Assembly: GCA_041650795.1 (NCBI GenBank)
Contig: JBAZKK010000027.1
Span: forward strand, 1 to 15,381
DNA from: JBAZKK01 sp041650795
GTDB lineage: Bacteria > Omnitrophota > Gorgyraeia > Gygaellales > Profunditerraquicolaceae
DNA length: 15,381 bases
Reading direction: 5' to 3'
Made by a program: the position numbers and the translations under genes. The stretch's first letter is position 1. Each line of letters begins with the position of its first letter. Shown one piece after another: positions 1 through 6,175 of this stretch. The notes beneath the pieces are model-generated. The model was not told the DNA's origin. It did no database searches and worked only from the letters and a program-made list of their open reading frames with translations.

Positions 1-1
1 G

Positions 2-277
2 GATGACGGGGAAAAGGGGATAGGCATGGCGCGCGAGCTTAAGCCGGATTTGATACTCCTGGATATGCAGATGCCCGGGATGGACGGGTTTTCCGCGGTA
101 AAGATGCTTAAGAGCGACCCCCTGACTAAAGACATAAAGGTGATTGCAGTAACGAGCCTTGCCATGAAAGGGGACAGGGAGAAGATTATTGCCCTGGGAG
201 TGGATGAGTACGTCCCCAAGCCGATAGACACCAGGCAGTTTCCTGTTTTGGTTGAGAAGCATATCGGCAAGGCTTAA
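2..277 (+). CDS. response regulator receiver domain, 5' truncated by the window
   Basis: This is the C-terminal three quarters of a CheY/DivK-type receiver domain. The frame is open from base 2, upstream of the first ATG at 26, so the gene almost certainly begins before the window. Seen in the sequence: the phosphoacceptor context LILLDMQMPGMDGF, the switch threonine in AVTSLA, and the conserved lysine in VPKP. The protein ends about ten residues after the last predicted helix (HIGKA), so no output domain follows. That fits a single-domain relay regulator of the DivK/Spo0F kind, taking phosphate from a histidine kinase in the cytoplasm. An output domain upstream of the receiver cannot be excluded because the 5' end is missing. 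A consensus promoter begins 31 bp after the stop, so it is not obviously co-transcribed with the next gene. Confidence 0.9.
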   Translation, partial: DDGEKGIGMARELKPDLILLDMQMPGMDGFSAVKMLKSDPLTKDIKVIAVTSLAMKGDREKIIALGVDEYVPKPIDTRQFPVLVEKHIGKA

Positions 278-308
278 GGATGTCCCCCTTGCGGTTTATG
301 TTTTTGGC

Positions 309-336
309 TTGACATTGCTTTTTTACGTGATACACT
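309..336 (+). promoter_or_regulatory. sigma70-type promoter of a short structured transcript
   Basis: TTGACA at 309-314 and TACACT at 331-336 are separated by 16 bp. The start site should be near 343. It drives the small RNA or leader that ends at the terminator near 463. Confidence 0.6.
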
Positions 337-342
337 GGGGCT

Positions 343-463
343 AATAATTAACAATTCGGGAACAAGGTTGGTGCTTAACATGGGAAACCATGATAGCGCT
401 ACGGAGATTGCGTAAGAGGCAGCTGCCATTTTTAACCGATAGGGCAGCTGCCTCTTATTTTTT
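343..463 (+). ncRNA. candidate small structured RNA or attenuated leader (about 120 nt)
   Basis: The stretch runs from a predicted start site to a very strong intrinsic terminator and has no coding potential on the + strand. It contains a well-formed hairpin: 369-375 pairs with 395-401, then 379-383 (CATGG) pairs with 388-392 (CCATG) under a GAAA tetraloop, with an asymmetric TAA/AT internal loop between the two stems. The next gene starts 46 nt after the terminator and has no clear promoter of its own. The RNA could therefore be a free-standing sRNA or a leader attenuating the lipoprotein gene. It matches no riboswitch or RNA family that I recognise. Boundaries are inferred from the promoter and terminator, not measured. 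Confidence 0.45.
413..463 (+). terminator. strong intrinsic terminator
   Basis: A perfect 15-bp stem (413-427 with 443-457) with a 15-nt loop is followed by six T at 458-463. It lies 46 nt before the lipoprotein start. Confidence 0.85.
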
Positions 464-508
464 ATATAGTCCGTTATTATAAGAGACAATTTCAGCAAAG
501 GAGGGGCT

Positions 509-1072
509 ATGCGCGCAGTAAGGTGCTTTACAGCTTTATTTCTTGTTTTTAGTCTTGCGGGTTGTTTCTGCCACGGCTATAACATGATAAATACCCCCGA
601 GGGGATGGTGGCCTGTCCCAAGTGTTGCCCGTTGGTAAGGTATTCCGGGACATCCGTTTCCGTAAAAGGGGTTGATCTGGGGATGTCTAAGGTCCCCGTA
701 AAAATCGGCGAGATAACTGTTGAGCCTAAGACAATCCAGACAGCCGGCGATATTGTCCAGGCCCTGGATAACCGCCGTATCGCACTATGCGAATTACTCC
801 CTACTTATGCTACGATTTCTAAAGCGAAGCTTCTTGAGGCGCTTGATGCGATGCGGGAAAAAGAAGAGATACTTACGCAGTTTGTTTTGATAGTGAATTC
901 AAGAGACGGGGCTGCCATTGGGAAATTCGTCGATTATTATTTCCCGCAGGTTCAAAAACTGAATGCCAGCACTGGGGTCGGCTTAAAGGCATTATCGGTC
1001 AAACCGCAGGAGAAGCTTACGGAGCCGTCAGACGGCATCAAAGTCGCTCCTTTAAAGGCATTACTGCAATAA
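509..1072 (+). CDS. predicted lipoprotein of unknown function
   Basis: A 187-residue protein that I do not recognise. The start is fixed by a full AAGGAGG at 498-504, five bases before the ATG. Residues 1-19 look like a lipoprotein signal: basic MRAVR, a hydrophobic stretch, then the lipobox L16-A-G-C19. Maturation at Cys19 would tether the protein to a membrane outside the cytoplasm. Right after it come further cysteines (GCFCHGY, then ACPKCCP near residue 40), which could bind a metal or form disulphides. The rest is mixed alpha/beta without transmembrane segments; the middle (about 75-135) looks helical. It stands alone: a terminator lies upstream, and over 200 bp with a new promoter separate it from the next gene. 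Expression may depend on read-through of the upstream terminator. Confidence 0.75.
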   Translation: MRAVRCFTALFLVFSLAGCFCHGYNMINTPEGMVACPKCCPLVRYSGTSVSVKGVDLGMSKVPVKIGEITVEPKTIQTAGDIVQALDNRRIALCELLPTYATISKAKLLEALDAMREKEEILTQFVLIVNSRDGAAIGKFVDYYFPQVQKLNASTGVGLKALSVKPQEKLTEPSDGIKVAPLKALLQ

Positions 1073-1118
1073 AGTCATAAGTAATTTTGAATTGTCGCAA
1101 TAGGGGGCGGGTCCAGCC

Positions 1119-1146
1119 GGGCGGAATGCCGCAGCGAGATCCGCCC
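1119..1146 (+). other. GC-rich hairpin in the 1073-1290 intergenic gap
   Basis: GGGCGGA (1119-1125) pairs with TCCGCCC (1140-1146) across a 14-nt loop. No T run follows, so it is not a standard intrinsic terminator. It may stabilise the 3' end of the lipoprotein mRNA or be a dispersed palindromic repeat. Apart from this hairpin and the promoter at 1231-1258, I see nothing in the 218-bp gap. Confidence 0.35.
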
Positions 1147-1230
1147 TCCCAAAGTTGAAATTCCCATTCTATTAAGCGCTGATAGCGTCTTCTAACCCTA
1201 AATAGCCGCGTGTTGAGCCGGCCTCGCGAG

Positions 1231-1258
1231 TTGTATTTTTAATTTCTGATGTTATAAT
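1231..1258 (+). promoter_or_regulatory. promoter with extended -10, upstream of the DUF2284 gene
   Basis: TTGTAT (1231-1236), a 16-bp spacer, then TGT-TATAAT, with a perfect -10 at 1253-1258 and the TG extension at 1250-1251. The same TGTTATAAT string recurs at the promoter before the FabK-like gene. Confidence 0.65.
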
Positions 1259-1290
1259 AAGGTAATTGTTAGGCATATGGATACCCCGTC

Positions 1291-1809
1291 ATGGCAAAAG
1301 TCGCTAAAAGGATGCGTAGGTTCGCAAGGTATATAAAACGCGCCAAAGAACTGGGCGCAAAAGAGGCAAAAACCATTTCCGTAAAGACTATTGTTGCCGC
1401 GGAATGGGTAAGGATGAAATGCCAGTTTGGATGCGACGGGTTCGGTCAGTCCCTGACCTGCCCTCCTTATTCTCCCATGCCCGATTTTACCCGCCGGATG
1501 GTATCTTATTATAAACATGCGCTTCTTATCCATGGCGATGAATATGCTGATGTCCATTCCATTATCCCGAGATTAGAGCGCGAGATATTTCTGGATGGTT
1601 ATTACAAGGCGTTCGGCATGGGGGCAGGCCCCTGTAATCTTTGCGCAAGATGCGCCAAGTCCTGCCGCCATCCGGATAAAACAAGGCCTTCCTTGGAGGC
1701 CTGCGGGATAGATGTGTATTCTACCGTAAGGGCTAACGGTTTCCCGATTAAGGTGCTTAAGACAGAGGGCTGCAGCGGAAATTATTACGGGATAGTGTTG
1801 ATTGAATAA
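1291..1809 (+). CDS. DUF2284 family cysteine-rich metal-binding protein
   Basis: A 172-residue cytoplasmic protein matching the DUF2284 family (predicted metal-binding, COG5423-like), whose molecular role is unknown. Seen: an N-terminal cysteine set C44, C48 and C57 in the typical KCQFGC...LTCPPYSP context, a ferredoxin-like C115-x2-C118-x2-C121-x3-C125 motif that probably holds an Fe-S cluster, and C138 and C161 in the C-terminal part. Length and motif order are normal for the family. The start is uncertain. ATG 1291 has no good Shine-Dalgarno sequence; ATG 1312 (residue 8) has AAAGG directly before it but too close. The family usually has a helical N-terminus like the one here, so I kept 1291. 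It has its own promoter and a terminator downstream, hence is probably monocistronic. Confidence 0.85.
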   Translation: MAKVAKRMRRFARYIKRAKELGAKEAKTISVKTIVAAEWVRMKCQFGCDGFGQSLTCPPYSPMPDFTRRMVSYYKHALLIHGDEYADVHSIIPRLEREIFLDGYYKAFGMGAGPCNLCARCAKSCRHPDKTRPSLEACGIDVYSTVRANGFPIKVLKTEGCSGNYYGIVLIE

Positions 1810-1863
1810 CGGAGTTTTCCTCCAGGCGGATGGAGGCAGGGCAAGAGTAATCCCGGGGTTGCT

Positions 1864-1899
1864 AACCTTCGCTTTTCGCAAGGGCGAAGGTTTATTTTT
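1864..1899 (+). terminator. intrinsic terminator after the DUF2284 gene
   Basis: AACCTTCGC (1864-1872) pairs with GCGAAGGTT (1884-1892). A T-rich tail, interrupted by one A, runs to 1899. Confidence 0.75.
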
Positions 1900-1932
1900 G
1901 CAGCGGCTATTTATGATAAGAGGAAAAGATAG

Positions 1933-3273
1933 ATGGCGCTTTTAGTGAGATACGGGGTTTTGAATACGATTCTTCGCATGGCTGTCCCGATGCTGGCAGG
2001 GACGTTTGCCTTAAACGCCTATAACCTCACCGATACCTGGTTTGTTTCGCGACTGGGTACCGATGCCCTGGCTGCGATGTCCTTTACGTTCCCGGTTGTG
2101 ATGCTTTTAGGGTTTGTCATGCGCGGGGTAGGGACCGGGGCCATGACTGTGGTGGCGCATGCCTTGGGCAGGGGAAAGCAGCAAACCGCAGCCCGCATCA
2201 CCACGCACGCGGTCTTTCTGTCATCGAGCATAGCGCTATGCCTTACGCTAGCCGGTTTCCTGACCGTAAGACCGCTTTTCGCGCGCCTGGGCGCTTCCGG
2301 AGAAGTTCTTTTTCTTACGCAGCAATATATGCGGATATGGTATGGCGGCCTGGTTATCTGGGTTGTCCAGATGATGTTTGCCGATATTATCATCGGCACG
2401 GGCAATACCAAGGCAGTAAGCTCTCTAATGGTCGGAGGAACGCTCCTAAATTTTATTCTTGACCCTGTGATGATATTCGGGTTGCTGGGGTTTCCGAGGA
2501 TGGGGATACGGGGCGCGGCCCTGGCAACTGTTATCTCTCAGGCAATAGTATTGGCTGCGGCATTCTATTTCGTCCATAAGAGGTACCGCCTGATTATTTT
2601 TGTTTCGCATTCTCGGCTACGTATTATTTCTTCCTGGCGCAGGATATTGCGTATCGGCATACCCGCTACTTTAAGTTCTGTCTTGACGCCGCTTTCTGCG
2701 GCGGTCGTTATCAAGATAGCCTCGGATTTTGGGGATGTCGCAGTTGCCGCCATCGGGGTCGCCAGCCGCATCGAGATGTTCGCTTTTATGGTTCCTATGA
2801 CAGTCGGCATGTCTCTTGTTCCGTTCGTTGCCCAGAATTACGGGGCAGGCCGGCTTGACCGGATCAGGGATGTGCGACGAGGCGCGATGTCGTTTGCTTT
2901 AATATTCGGTTTTATCATTGCCGGCGTATTTTTATTCATTGCGCGGCCGCTTGGGGTGCTATTCTCGTCTGACCCTAGGGTGGTAGATGTCCTGGCCCGC
3001 TATATATACGTTACCTGCTTTGGCTACGGTTTCCTGGAGGTGCACCGCTATGCCGGTTTCTGCATGATAGGAATCCACCGTCCGGTTGCTTCCGCTTTCT
3101 TGAACGCGATCCGCGTGATTATATTAATGATACCCCTGGTGTATTTTGGCGCGAGGGTATTCGGCATATACGGGATCTTCTGGGGGAGGCTGATAACGGA
3201 TGTGTGTTCGGGGGTAATAGGAGTTGCCTGGACCAGGAGGATACTTAAGAAGGCCTCCCTGAAGATTTTATAG
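1933..3273 (+). CDS. MATE family multidrug/cation efflux transporter
   Basis: A 446-residue polytopic membrane protein, the usual MATE length, with about twelve hydrophobic segments in two similar halves. The N-terminal half opens with LRMAVPMLAGTFALNAYNLTDTWFVSRLGTDALAAMS, positions 15-51, which carries the family's TM1-TM2 signature (P near residue 19, N-x-x-D-T-W-F). The second half begins around residue 237 with RIGIPATLSSVLTPLS, the matching repeat. Such proteins export organic cations, drugs or metabolites in exchange for Na+ or H+; the substrate cannot be told from sequence. AAGAGGAAA at 1918-1926 precedes the ATG. A terminator just upstream implies its own promoter, but I could not place one with confidence. 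Confidence 0.93.
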   Translation: MALLVRYGVLNTILRMAVPMLAGTFALNAYNLTDTWFVSRLGTDALAAMSFTFPVVMLLGFVMRGVGTGAMTVVAHALGRGKQQTAARITTHAVFLSSSIALCLTLAGFLTVRPLFARLGASGEVLFLTQQYMRIWYGGLVIWVVQMMFADIIIGTGNTKAVSSLMVGGTLLNFILDPVMIFGLLGFPRMGIRGAALATVISQAIVLAAAFYFVHKRYRLIIFVSHSRLRIISSWRRILRIGIPATLSSVLTPLSAAVVIKIASDFGDVAVAAIGVASRIEMFAFMVPMTVGMSLVPFVAQNYGAGRLDRIRDVRRGAMSFALIFGFIIAGVFLFIARPLGVLFSSDPRVVDVLARYIYVTCFGYGFLEVHRYAGFCMIGIHRPVASAFLNAIRVIILMIPLVYFGARVFGIYGIFWGRLITDVCSGVIGVAWTRRILKKASLKIL

Positions 3274-3274
3274 A

Positions 3275-3304
3275 TTGCCAAGTCGTATCCACTGGTGTTA
3301 AAAT
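3275..3304 (+). promoter_or_regulatory. possible promoter giving a leaderless DUF362 mRNA
   Basis: TTGCCA (3275-3280), an 18-bp spacer and TAAAAT (3299-3304) predict a start site within a base or two of the ATG at 3312. No clear Shine-Dalgarno sequence is present. Read-through from the MATE gene is the alternative. Confidence 0.35.
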
Positions 3305-3311
3305 TAAAGAT

Positions 3312-4382
3312 ATGAAAAGCAAGGTTTATTTTATACCGGTAAAGGACGCGGACGATATCCCGGCCGTAAACAGGCAGCTCGTTAAGCTGCTTAAGGAAAG
3401 CAGGATTTTGGATTTTATCGGCAGGTCCGATAAGGTCGCGGTCAAACTGCATTTCGGCGAGGAGGGTAACACCGGATTTGTCAGGCCGCAGCACGTGCGC
3501 GTAATCAGCGAGGAAATCCTTAGCAGGGGAGGGAGCGCGTTACTCTCTGACGCAAATACGCTTTATAGAGGGAGGCGCCTGAACTCCGGGGACCATTTGG
3601 CCCTTGCCTATGAACACGGTTTTACCAGGGAAGCGGCCGGCCTGGATATATTTATCCCGGACGAGAACAGAAAAGAAGACAAGATTGATGTCCCGATAGG
3701 CCGGAAATTCATCAAGACCGCCAAGGTGGCGAGGTTTTTTATTGAGGCAGACGCTATCGTAACCATCAGTCATTTTAAAGGCCATATTCTGACCGGCTTC
3801 GGAGGGGCGTTGAAGAACATCGGGATGGGGTGCGCTACCAGGGACGGCAAGCTCGCCCAGCATTGCGATGTTTCTCCCGTCGTCTATACCGATAAGTGCA
3901 TCGGCTGCGGAGAATGCGGGACAGTCTGCCCGGTGGGCGCAATCCGCGTTGAGAATAAAAAAGCGATAATTGAGAATTCAAAATGTATCGGATGCGCAAG
4001 CTGCATGGCGGCCTGTCCTACCATGGCAATGTTCATAGACGTTGAATCAGGGGATAAGACCCAGTATAAGATAGGGGAGTATGCCCTGGCAGTGCTTAAG
4101 GACAAGAAGGCAAAATCAGGTTTTATTAATTTCGCAGTGCGCATAAGCCAGGAGTGCGATTGCTGGGGTCTGGAGAACCCGCGTATTGCCCCCGACGTCG
4201 GGATACTGGCTTCGCTTGACCCGGTAAGCGTTGATAAGGCAAGTTACGACGCGGTAAACAGAGCCTGCGGAAAGGATATTTTTAAGGAGGCCCACACTAA
4301 ACAGGATGGCCTGAAGTTGCTCGAATATGCCCGGGAGCTCGGCCTAGGCAATGTAGATTATGAACTGGTAGATCTGTCTTAG
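3312..4382 (+). CDS. DUF362 domain protein with two 4Fe-4S ferredoxin motifs
   Basis: A 356-residue cytoplasmic iron-sulphur protein. A DUF362 domain (about residues 1-190) carries family features such as KLHFGEEGNTGFVRP, the ITISHFKGH-like stretch around 150-158, and GFGGALKNIGMG at 162-173. It is followed by a dicluster ferredoxin insert: C196-x2-C199-x2-C202-x3-C206-P and C225-x2-C228-x2-C231-x3-C235-P. DUF362 sequence resumes after it (ILASLDPVSVDKASYDAV, near 295-312). Family members are annotated only as Fe-S proteins, and no reaction is established. An electron-transfer or redox role is inferred. It directly precedes the iron/redox operon but has no link to it except theme. No clear terminator separates it from the next promoter. 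There is no strong ribosome-binding site. Confidence 0.88.
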   Translation: MKSKVYFIPVKDADDIPAVNRQLVKLLKESRILDFIGRSDKVAVKLHFGEEGNTGFVRPQHVRVISEEILSRGGSALLSDANTLYRGRRLNSGDHLALAYEHGFTREAAGLDIFIPDENRKEDKIDVPIGRKFIKTAKVARFFIEADAIVTISHFKGHILTGFGGALKNIGMGCATRDGKLAQHCDVSPVVYTDKCIGCGECGTVCPVGAIRVENKKAIIENSKCIGCASCMAACPTMAMFIDVESGDKTQYKIGEYALAVLKDKKAKSGFINFAVRISQECDCWGLENPRIAPDVGILASLDPVSVDKASYDAVNRACGKDIFKEAHTKQDGLKLLEYARELGLGNVDYELVDLS

Positions 4383-4405
4383 TAAGGAATGACAAAAAAT
4401 AATCC

Positions 4406-4434
4406 TTGACAGAACGGCCGGCATCGGGTATATT
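4406..4434 (+). promoter_or_regulatory. main promoter of the iron/redox operon
   Basis: TTGACA at 4406-4411, exactly 17 bp, then TATATT at 4429-4434. This is one of the best promoters in the window. The Fur-like palindrome begins three bases after the -10, over the predicted start site. Confidence 0.8.
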
Positions 4435-4436
4435 AG

Positions 4437-4457
4437 TAATGAAAACCATTTTCATTA
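4437..4457 (+). promoter_or_regulatory. Fur/PerR-type operator 1
   Basis: Half-site TAATGAAAA (4437-4445), centre CCA, half-site TTTTCATTA (4449-4457): a perfect 9-3-9 inverted repeat resembling Fur boxes. It covers the predicted transcription start of the operon whose first gene is the Fur-family regulator. Autorepression is the natural inference. Confidence 0.8.
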
Positions 4458-4472
4458 AGGAGTGAACCGAAA

Positions 4473-4955
4473 GTGAACATGATGCGCGGGAATAGGTGCA
4501 GGGGCGGGGGGTGGTGGCATGGGAAATTCAGAGGCTGCGGATACAGGCTTACCACAGGCCGAGAGGCCATCCTTGACATCCTTTCTAAGTCCGAAGGCCA
4601 TCTAAGCGCCGAGGATATTTATATGAAGGTCCACCCCAAATATCCCAACGTGGGCCTTACCACGGTTTACAGGACGCTAGACGTATTGTCCAATCTCGGG
4701 ATGGTATATAAACTTGATTTCGGTGACGGCAGGGCCCGCTACGAATTGGCAGGAGGGCCTAAGGGGGCGCATCATCACCACCATCTGGTTTGCACCGCCT
4801 GCGGCAAGGTAATAGATTATGCGGATTTTATAGACGATGAGGTTGAGCTTTTAAGGGAGACTGAGAAGGGGCTGGGCTCCAAATACAATTTTAAAATTAC
4901 CAACCACCTGATACAGTTTTACGGGTTGTGCGATAAATGCAATGCAAAGAAGTAG
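4473..4955 (+). CDS. Fur/PerR family metal- or peroxide-responsive repressor
   Basis: A 160-residue DNA-binding regulator. The winged helix spans about residues 24-90 (YRLTTGREAILDIL, then TTVYRTLDVLSNLGMV). The C-terminal dimerisation domain has a structural zinc site C107-x2-C110 and C153-x2-C156, plus five histidines at 100-104. Residue 115 is Asp, in the position where PerR has its oxidation-linked Asp and Fur usually has Glu. H43 matches another PerR metal ligand. This leans PerR-like, but it is not decisive. The start is GTG 4473, ten bases after AAGGAG (4457-4462); ATG 4479 would be too far. An extra N-terminus of about 23 residues is rich in Gly, Arg and Trp and carries C9 and C22. 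A palindrome over its own promoter suggests autoregulation and control of the genes downstream. Confidence 0.92.
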   Translation: MNMMRGNRCRGGGWWHGKFRGCGYRLTTGREAILDILSKSEGHLSAEDIYMKVHPKYPNVGLTTVYRTLDVLSNLGMVYKLDFGDGRARYELAGGPKGAHHHHHLVCTACGKVIDYADFIDDEVELLRETEKGLGSKYNFKITNHLIQFYGLCDKCNAKK

Positions 4956-4976
4956 GCGCTATATTTTTTTCGCTAA

Positions 4977-4997
4977 TAATGAAAATGGTTTCCACTA
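4977..4997 (+). promoter_or_regulatory. Fur/PerR-type operator 2 (imperfect)
   Basis: TAATGAAAA (4977-4985), identical to the left half of operator 1, then TGG, then TTTCCACTA (4989-4997). The right half matches the inverse of the left at 7 of 9 positions. It sits between the regulator stop and the Shine-Dalgarno of the DUF5320 gene. No convincing promoter was found beside it. Confidence 0.6.
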
Positions 4998-5015
4998 ATA
5001 AGAAGGAGGTGCGAT

Positions 5016-5360
5016 ATGCCTGGTTTTAACGGAACAGGCCCGAGAGGGCAGGGACCGATGACAGGGGGCGCAAGGGGTTATTGCGCTATGCCTGTTGCCG
5101 GAGCAGGGAGGAATTACGCCAGAGGCGCTTTTTACGGAGGGGGAAGCGGGAGGGGCAGAAGGAACCGTTATTACGCCACCGGCCTTCCGGGATGGGTGAG
5201 GGCAGAGTGCGGGATGCAGGCCTTCGGAGGTTTTGCAGGCCCGGCTGCCGGTGGGGATGAAATGGAGATTCTTAAAGGGCAGGCTGATATGCTCAAGCAA
5301 GAGCTCGAGGATGTCCAGGCGCGCATCCAGGCGCTGGAGAGCGCGAAGGCAAGCGGATAA
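5016..5360 (+). CDS. DUF5320 family glycine-rich protein with C-terminal coiled coil
   Basis: A 114-residue protein matching DUF5320. The first ~55 residues are Gly/Arg-rich with the family opening MPGFNGTGPRGQGPMTGGARG. A short middle part includes AECGMQAFGG. A charged heptad-like helix (about 85-112, EILKGQADMLKQELEDVQ onward) probably forms a coiled coil for self-association or docking. Function is unknown. Relatives commonly sit next to NifX/NifB-like and MinD-ferredoxin genes, as here, so a role with those proteins is inferred. A near-perfect AAGGAGGTG at 5003-5011 gives it the strongest ribosome-binding site of the operon, hinting at high expression. The Gly/Arg-rich start resembles the unusual N-terminus of the regulator just upstream. 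Confidence 0.85.
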   Translation: MPGFNGTGPRGQGPMTGGARGYCAMPVAGAGRNYARGAFYGGGSGRGRRNRYYATGLPGWVRAECGMQAFGGFAGPAAGGDEMEILKGQADMLKQELEDVQARIQALESAKASG

Positions 5361-5403
5361 AAAATAAAGGAGTTTTATCATAACGAAAGGAAGGATATAA
5401 AAT

Positions 5404-5781
5404 ATGAAGGTTGGAATAGTGTTAGAGGATGAGAATGGAGTGCACGGCAATGTCTGCGCGCACTTCGGCCAGTGCAGGTATTTTTTTCTGGCGGACATTG
5501 ACAAGGAGAACAAGAAAATCCTGCACACGCGCATTGTCTCCAATACCGCCCAGCACGGAGGAGGCGGGTGCGTCGCGGTTGACGAGATATTGAGGTATAA
5601 GGTAACGCACGTTATTGCCGGAGGCATGGGCATGGGCGCGCAGCAGAAGTTTGCCCAGGCCGGGGTCGAGGTCTTCGGTTATTCGGGCAAGGTCAAGGAC
5701 GCGCTCGATGATTTTATGAATAACGCCCTGGGCGGCCTTGACGCCTGCCGCCAGCACGGCAACGGCGGGGAGTGTCATTAA
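5404..5781 (+). CDS. NifX/NifB-type dinitrogenase iron-molybdenum cofactor domain protein (copy 1)
   Basis: A 125-residue single-domain protein of the Nitro_FeMo-Co family (PF02579 type). Members bind Fe-S or Fe-Mo cluster precursors; many, as here, occur without nitrogenase. Seen: MKVGIVLEDENG, then HFGQCRYFFLADID (the family's HFG motif with a cysteine, residues 21-34), NTAQHGGGGC (47-56) and the conserved HVIAGGMGMGAQQKF near 69-83. The C-terminus has extra His/Cys (CRQHGNGGECH), which could add metal ligands. The start has GGAAGG at 5390-5395 upstream. It sits 43 bp after the DUF5320 gene and 14 bp before copy 2. A metal-cluster carrier or sensor role is inferred. Confidence 0.88.
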   Translation: MKVGIVLEDENGVHGNVCAHFGQCRYFFLADIDKENKKILHTRIVSNTAQHGGGGCVAVDEILRYKVTHVIAGGMGMGAQQKFAQAGVEVFGYSGKVKDALDDFMNNALGGLDACRQHGNGGECH

Positions 5782-5795
5782 GAGAGGGGTTTGGA

Positions 5796-6167
5796 ATGAA
5801 GATATGCATTACTTCAGCAGGAAATGCCATGGATTCTGCGGTTGACCCCCGCTTTGGCAGGTGCCGGAACTTTATCTTTTTTGACACCGAAAGCGGTAAA
5901 ATTGAGGCAGAAGATAATCCCAATTATCAGCTCCAGGGAGGAGCAGGGATCCAGTCGGGACAGTTAGTGGCATCCAGGGGCGCCAAGGCAGTGCTTACGG
6001 GAAACATCGGCCCGAACGCGCACCGGGTTTTGACAGCAGCGGGAATAAGTGTCTTTACCGGAGTCTCCGGGACCGTAAAAGAGGCAATCGAGGGGTATAA
6101 AAACAATAGCTACAGCGCGGCAGATTCTCCGAGCGTTGCATCAAAATTCGGAATGCCGAATAAATAG
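5796..6167 (+). CDS. NifX/NifB-type dinitrogenase iron-molybdenum cofactor domain protein (copy 2)
   Basis: A 123-residue paralogue of the preceding gene, more typical of the family: MKICITSAGNAMDSAVDPRFGRC (residues 1-23), then FFDTESGKIEAEDNPN, GGAGIQSGQLVASRGAKAVL and TGNIGPNAHRVL. The PRFGRC cysteine and the GNIGPNA loop are the likely cluster-contact sites. ATG 5796 is chosen because GAGAGGGG at 5781-5788 precedes it. A GTG at 5772 is in frame but would overlap copy 1 and add eight residues absent from the family. Two diverged copies in tandem could form a heterodimer. No nitrogenase genes are present, so the family name should not be read as a nitrogen-fixation call. Confidence 0.9.
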   Translation: MKICITSAGNAMDSAVDPRFGRCRNFIFFDTESGKIEAEDNPNYQLQGGAGIQSGQLVASRGAKAVLTGNIGPNAHRVLTAAGISVFTGVSGTVKEAIEGYKNNSYSAADSPSVASKFGMPNK

Positions 6168-6175
6168 GAGGAAAA

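Noticed and set aside
343..463. c-di-GMP (GEMM), fluoride or THF riboswitch
   Set aside because: The GAAA-capped hairpin first suggested a known class, but the conserved core sequences of these riboswitches are absent.
274..498. 74-residue ORF on the - strand between the response regulator and the lipoprotein gene
   Set aside because: It reads back through the terminator hairpin and the promoter, has no recognisable family, and its start has no ribosome site.
1119..1146. Intrinsic terminator after the lipoprotein gene
   Set aside because: The stem is good, but there is no T run after it.
4995..5633. 212-residue - strand ORF opposite the DUF5320 and NifX-like genes
   Set aside because: Low-complexity complement of a Gly-rich coding region; the + strand genes have strong ribosome sites and recognisable families.
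5772..5795. GTG start for NifX-like copy 2
   Set aside because: It would overlap the previous gene and add residues not seen in the family; ATG 5796 has GAGAGGGG upstream.
5404..6167. NifX/NifB-like genes as evidence of nitrogen fixation
   Set aside because: No nifH, nifD, nifK, nifE, nifN or full NifB is present; single-domain members of this family are widespread in non-fixers.
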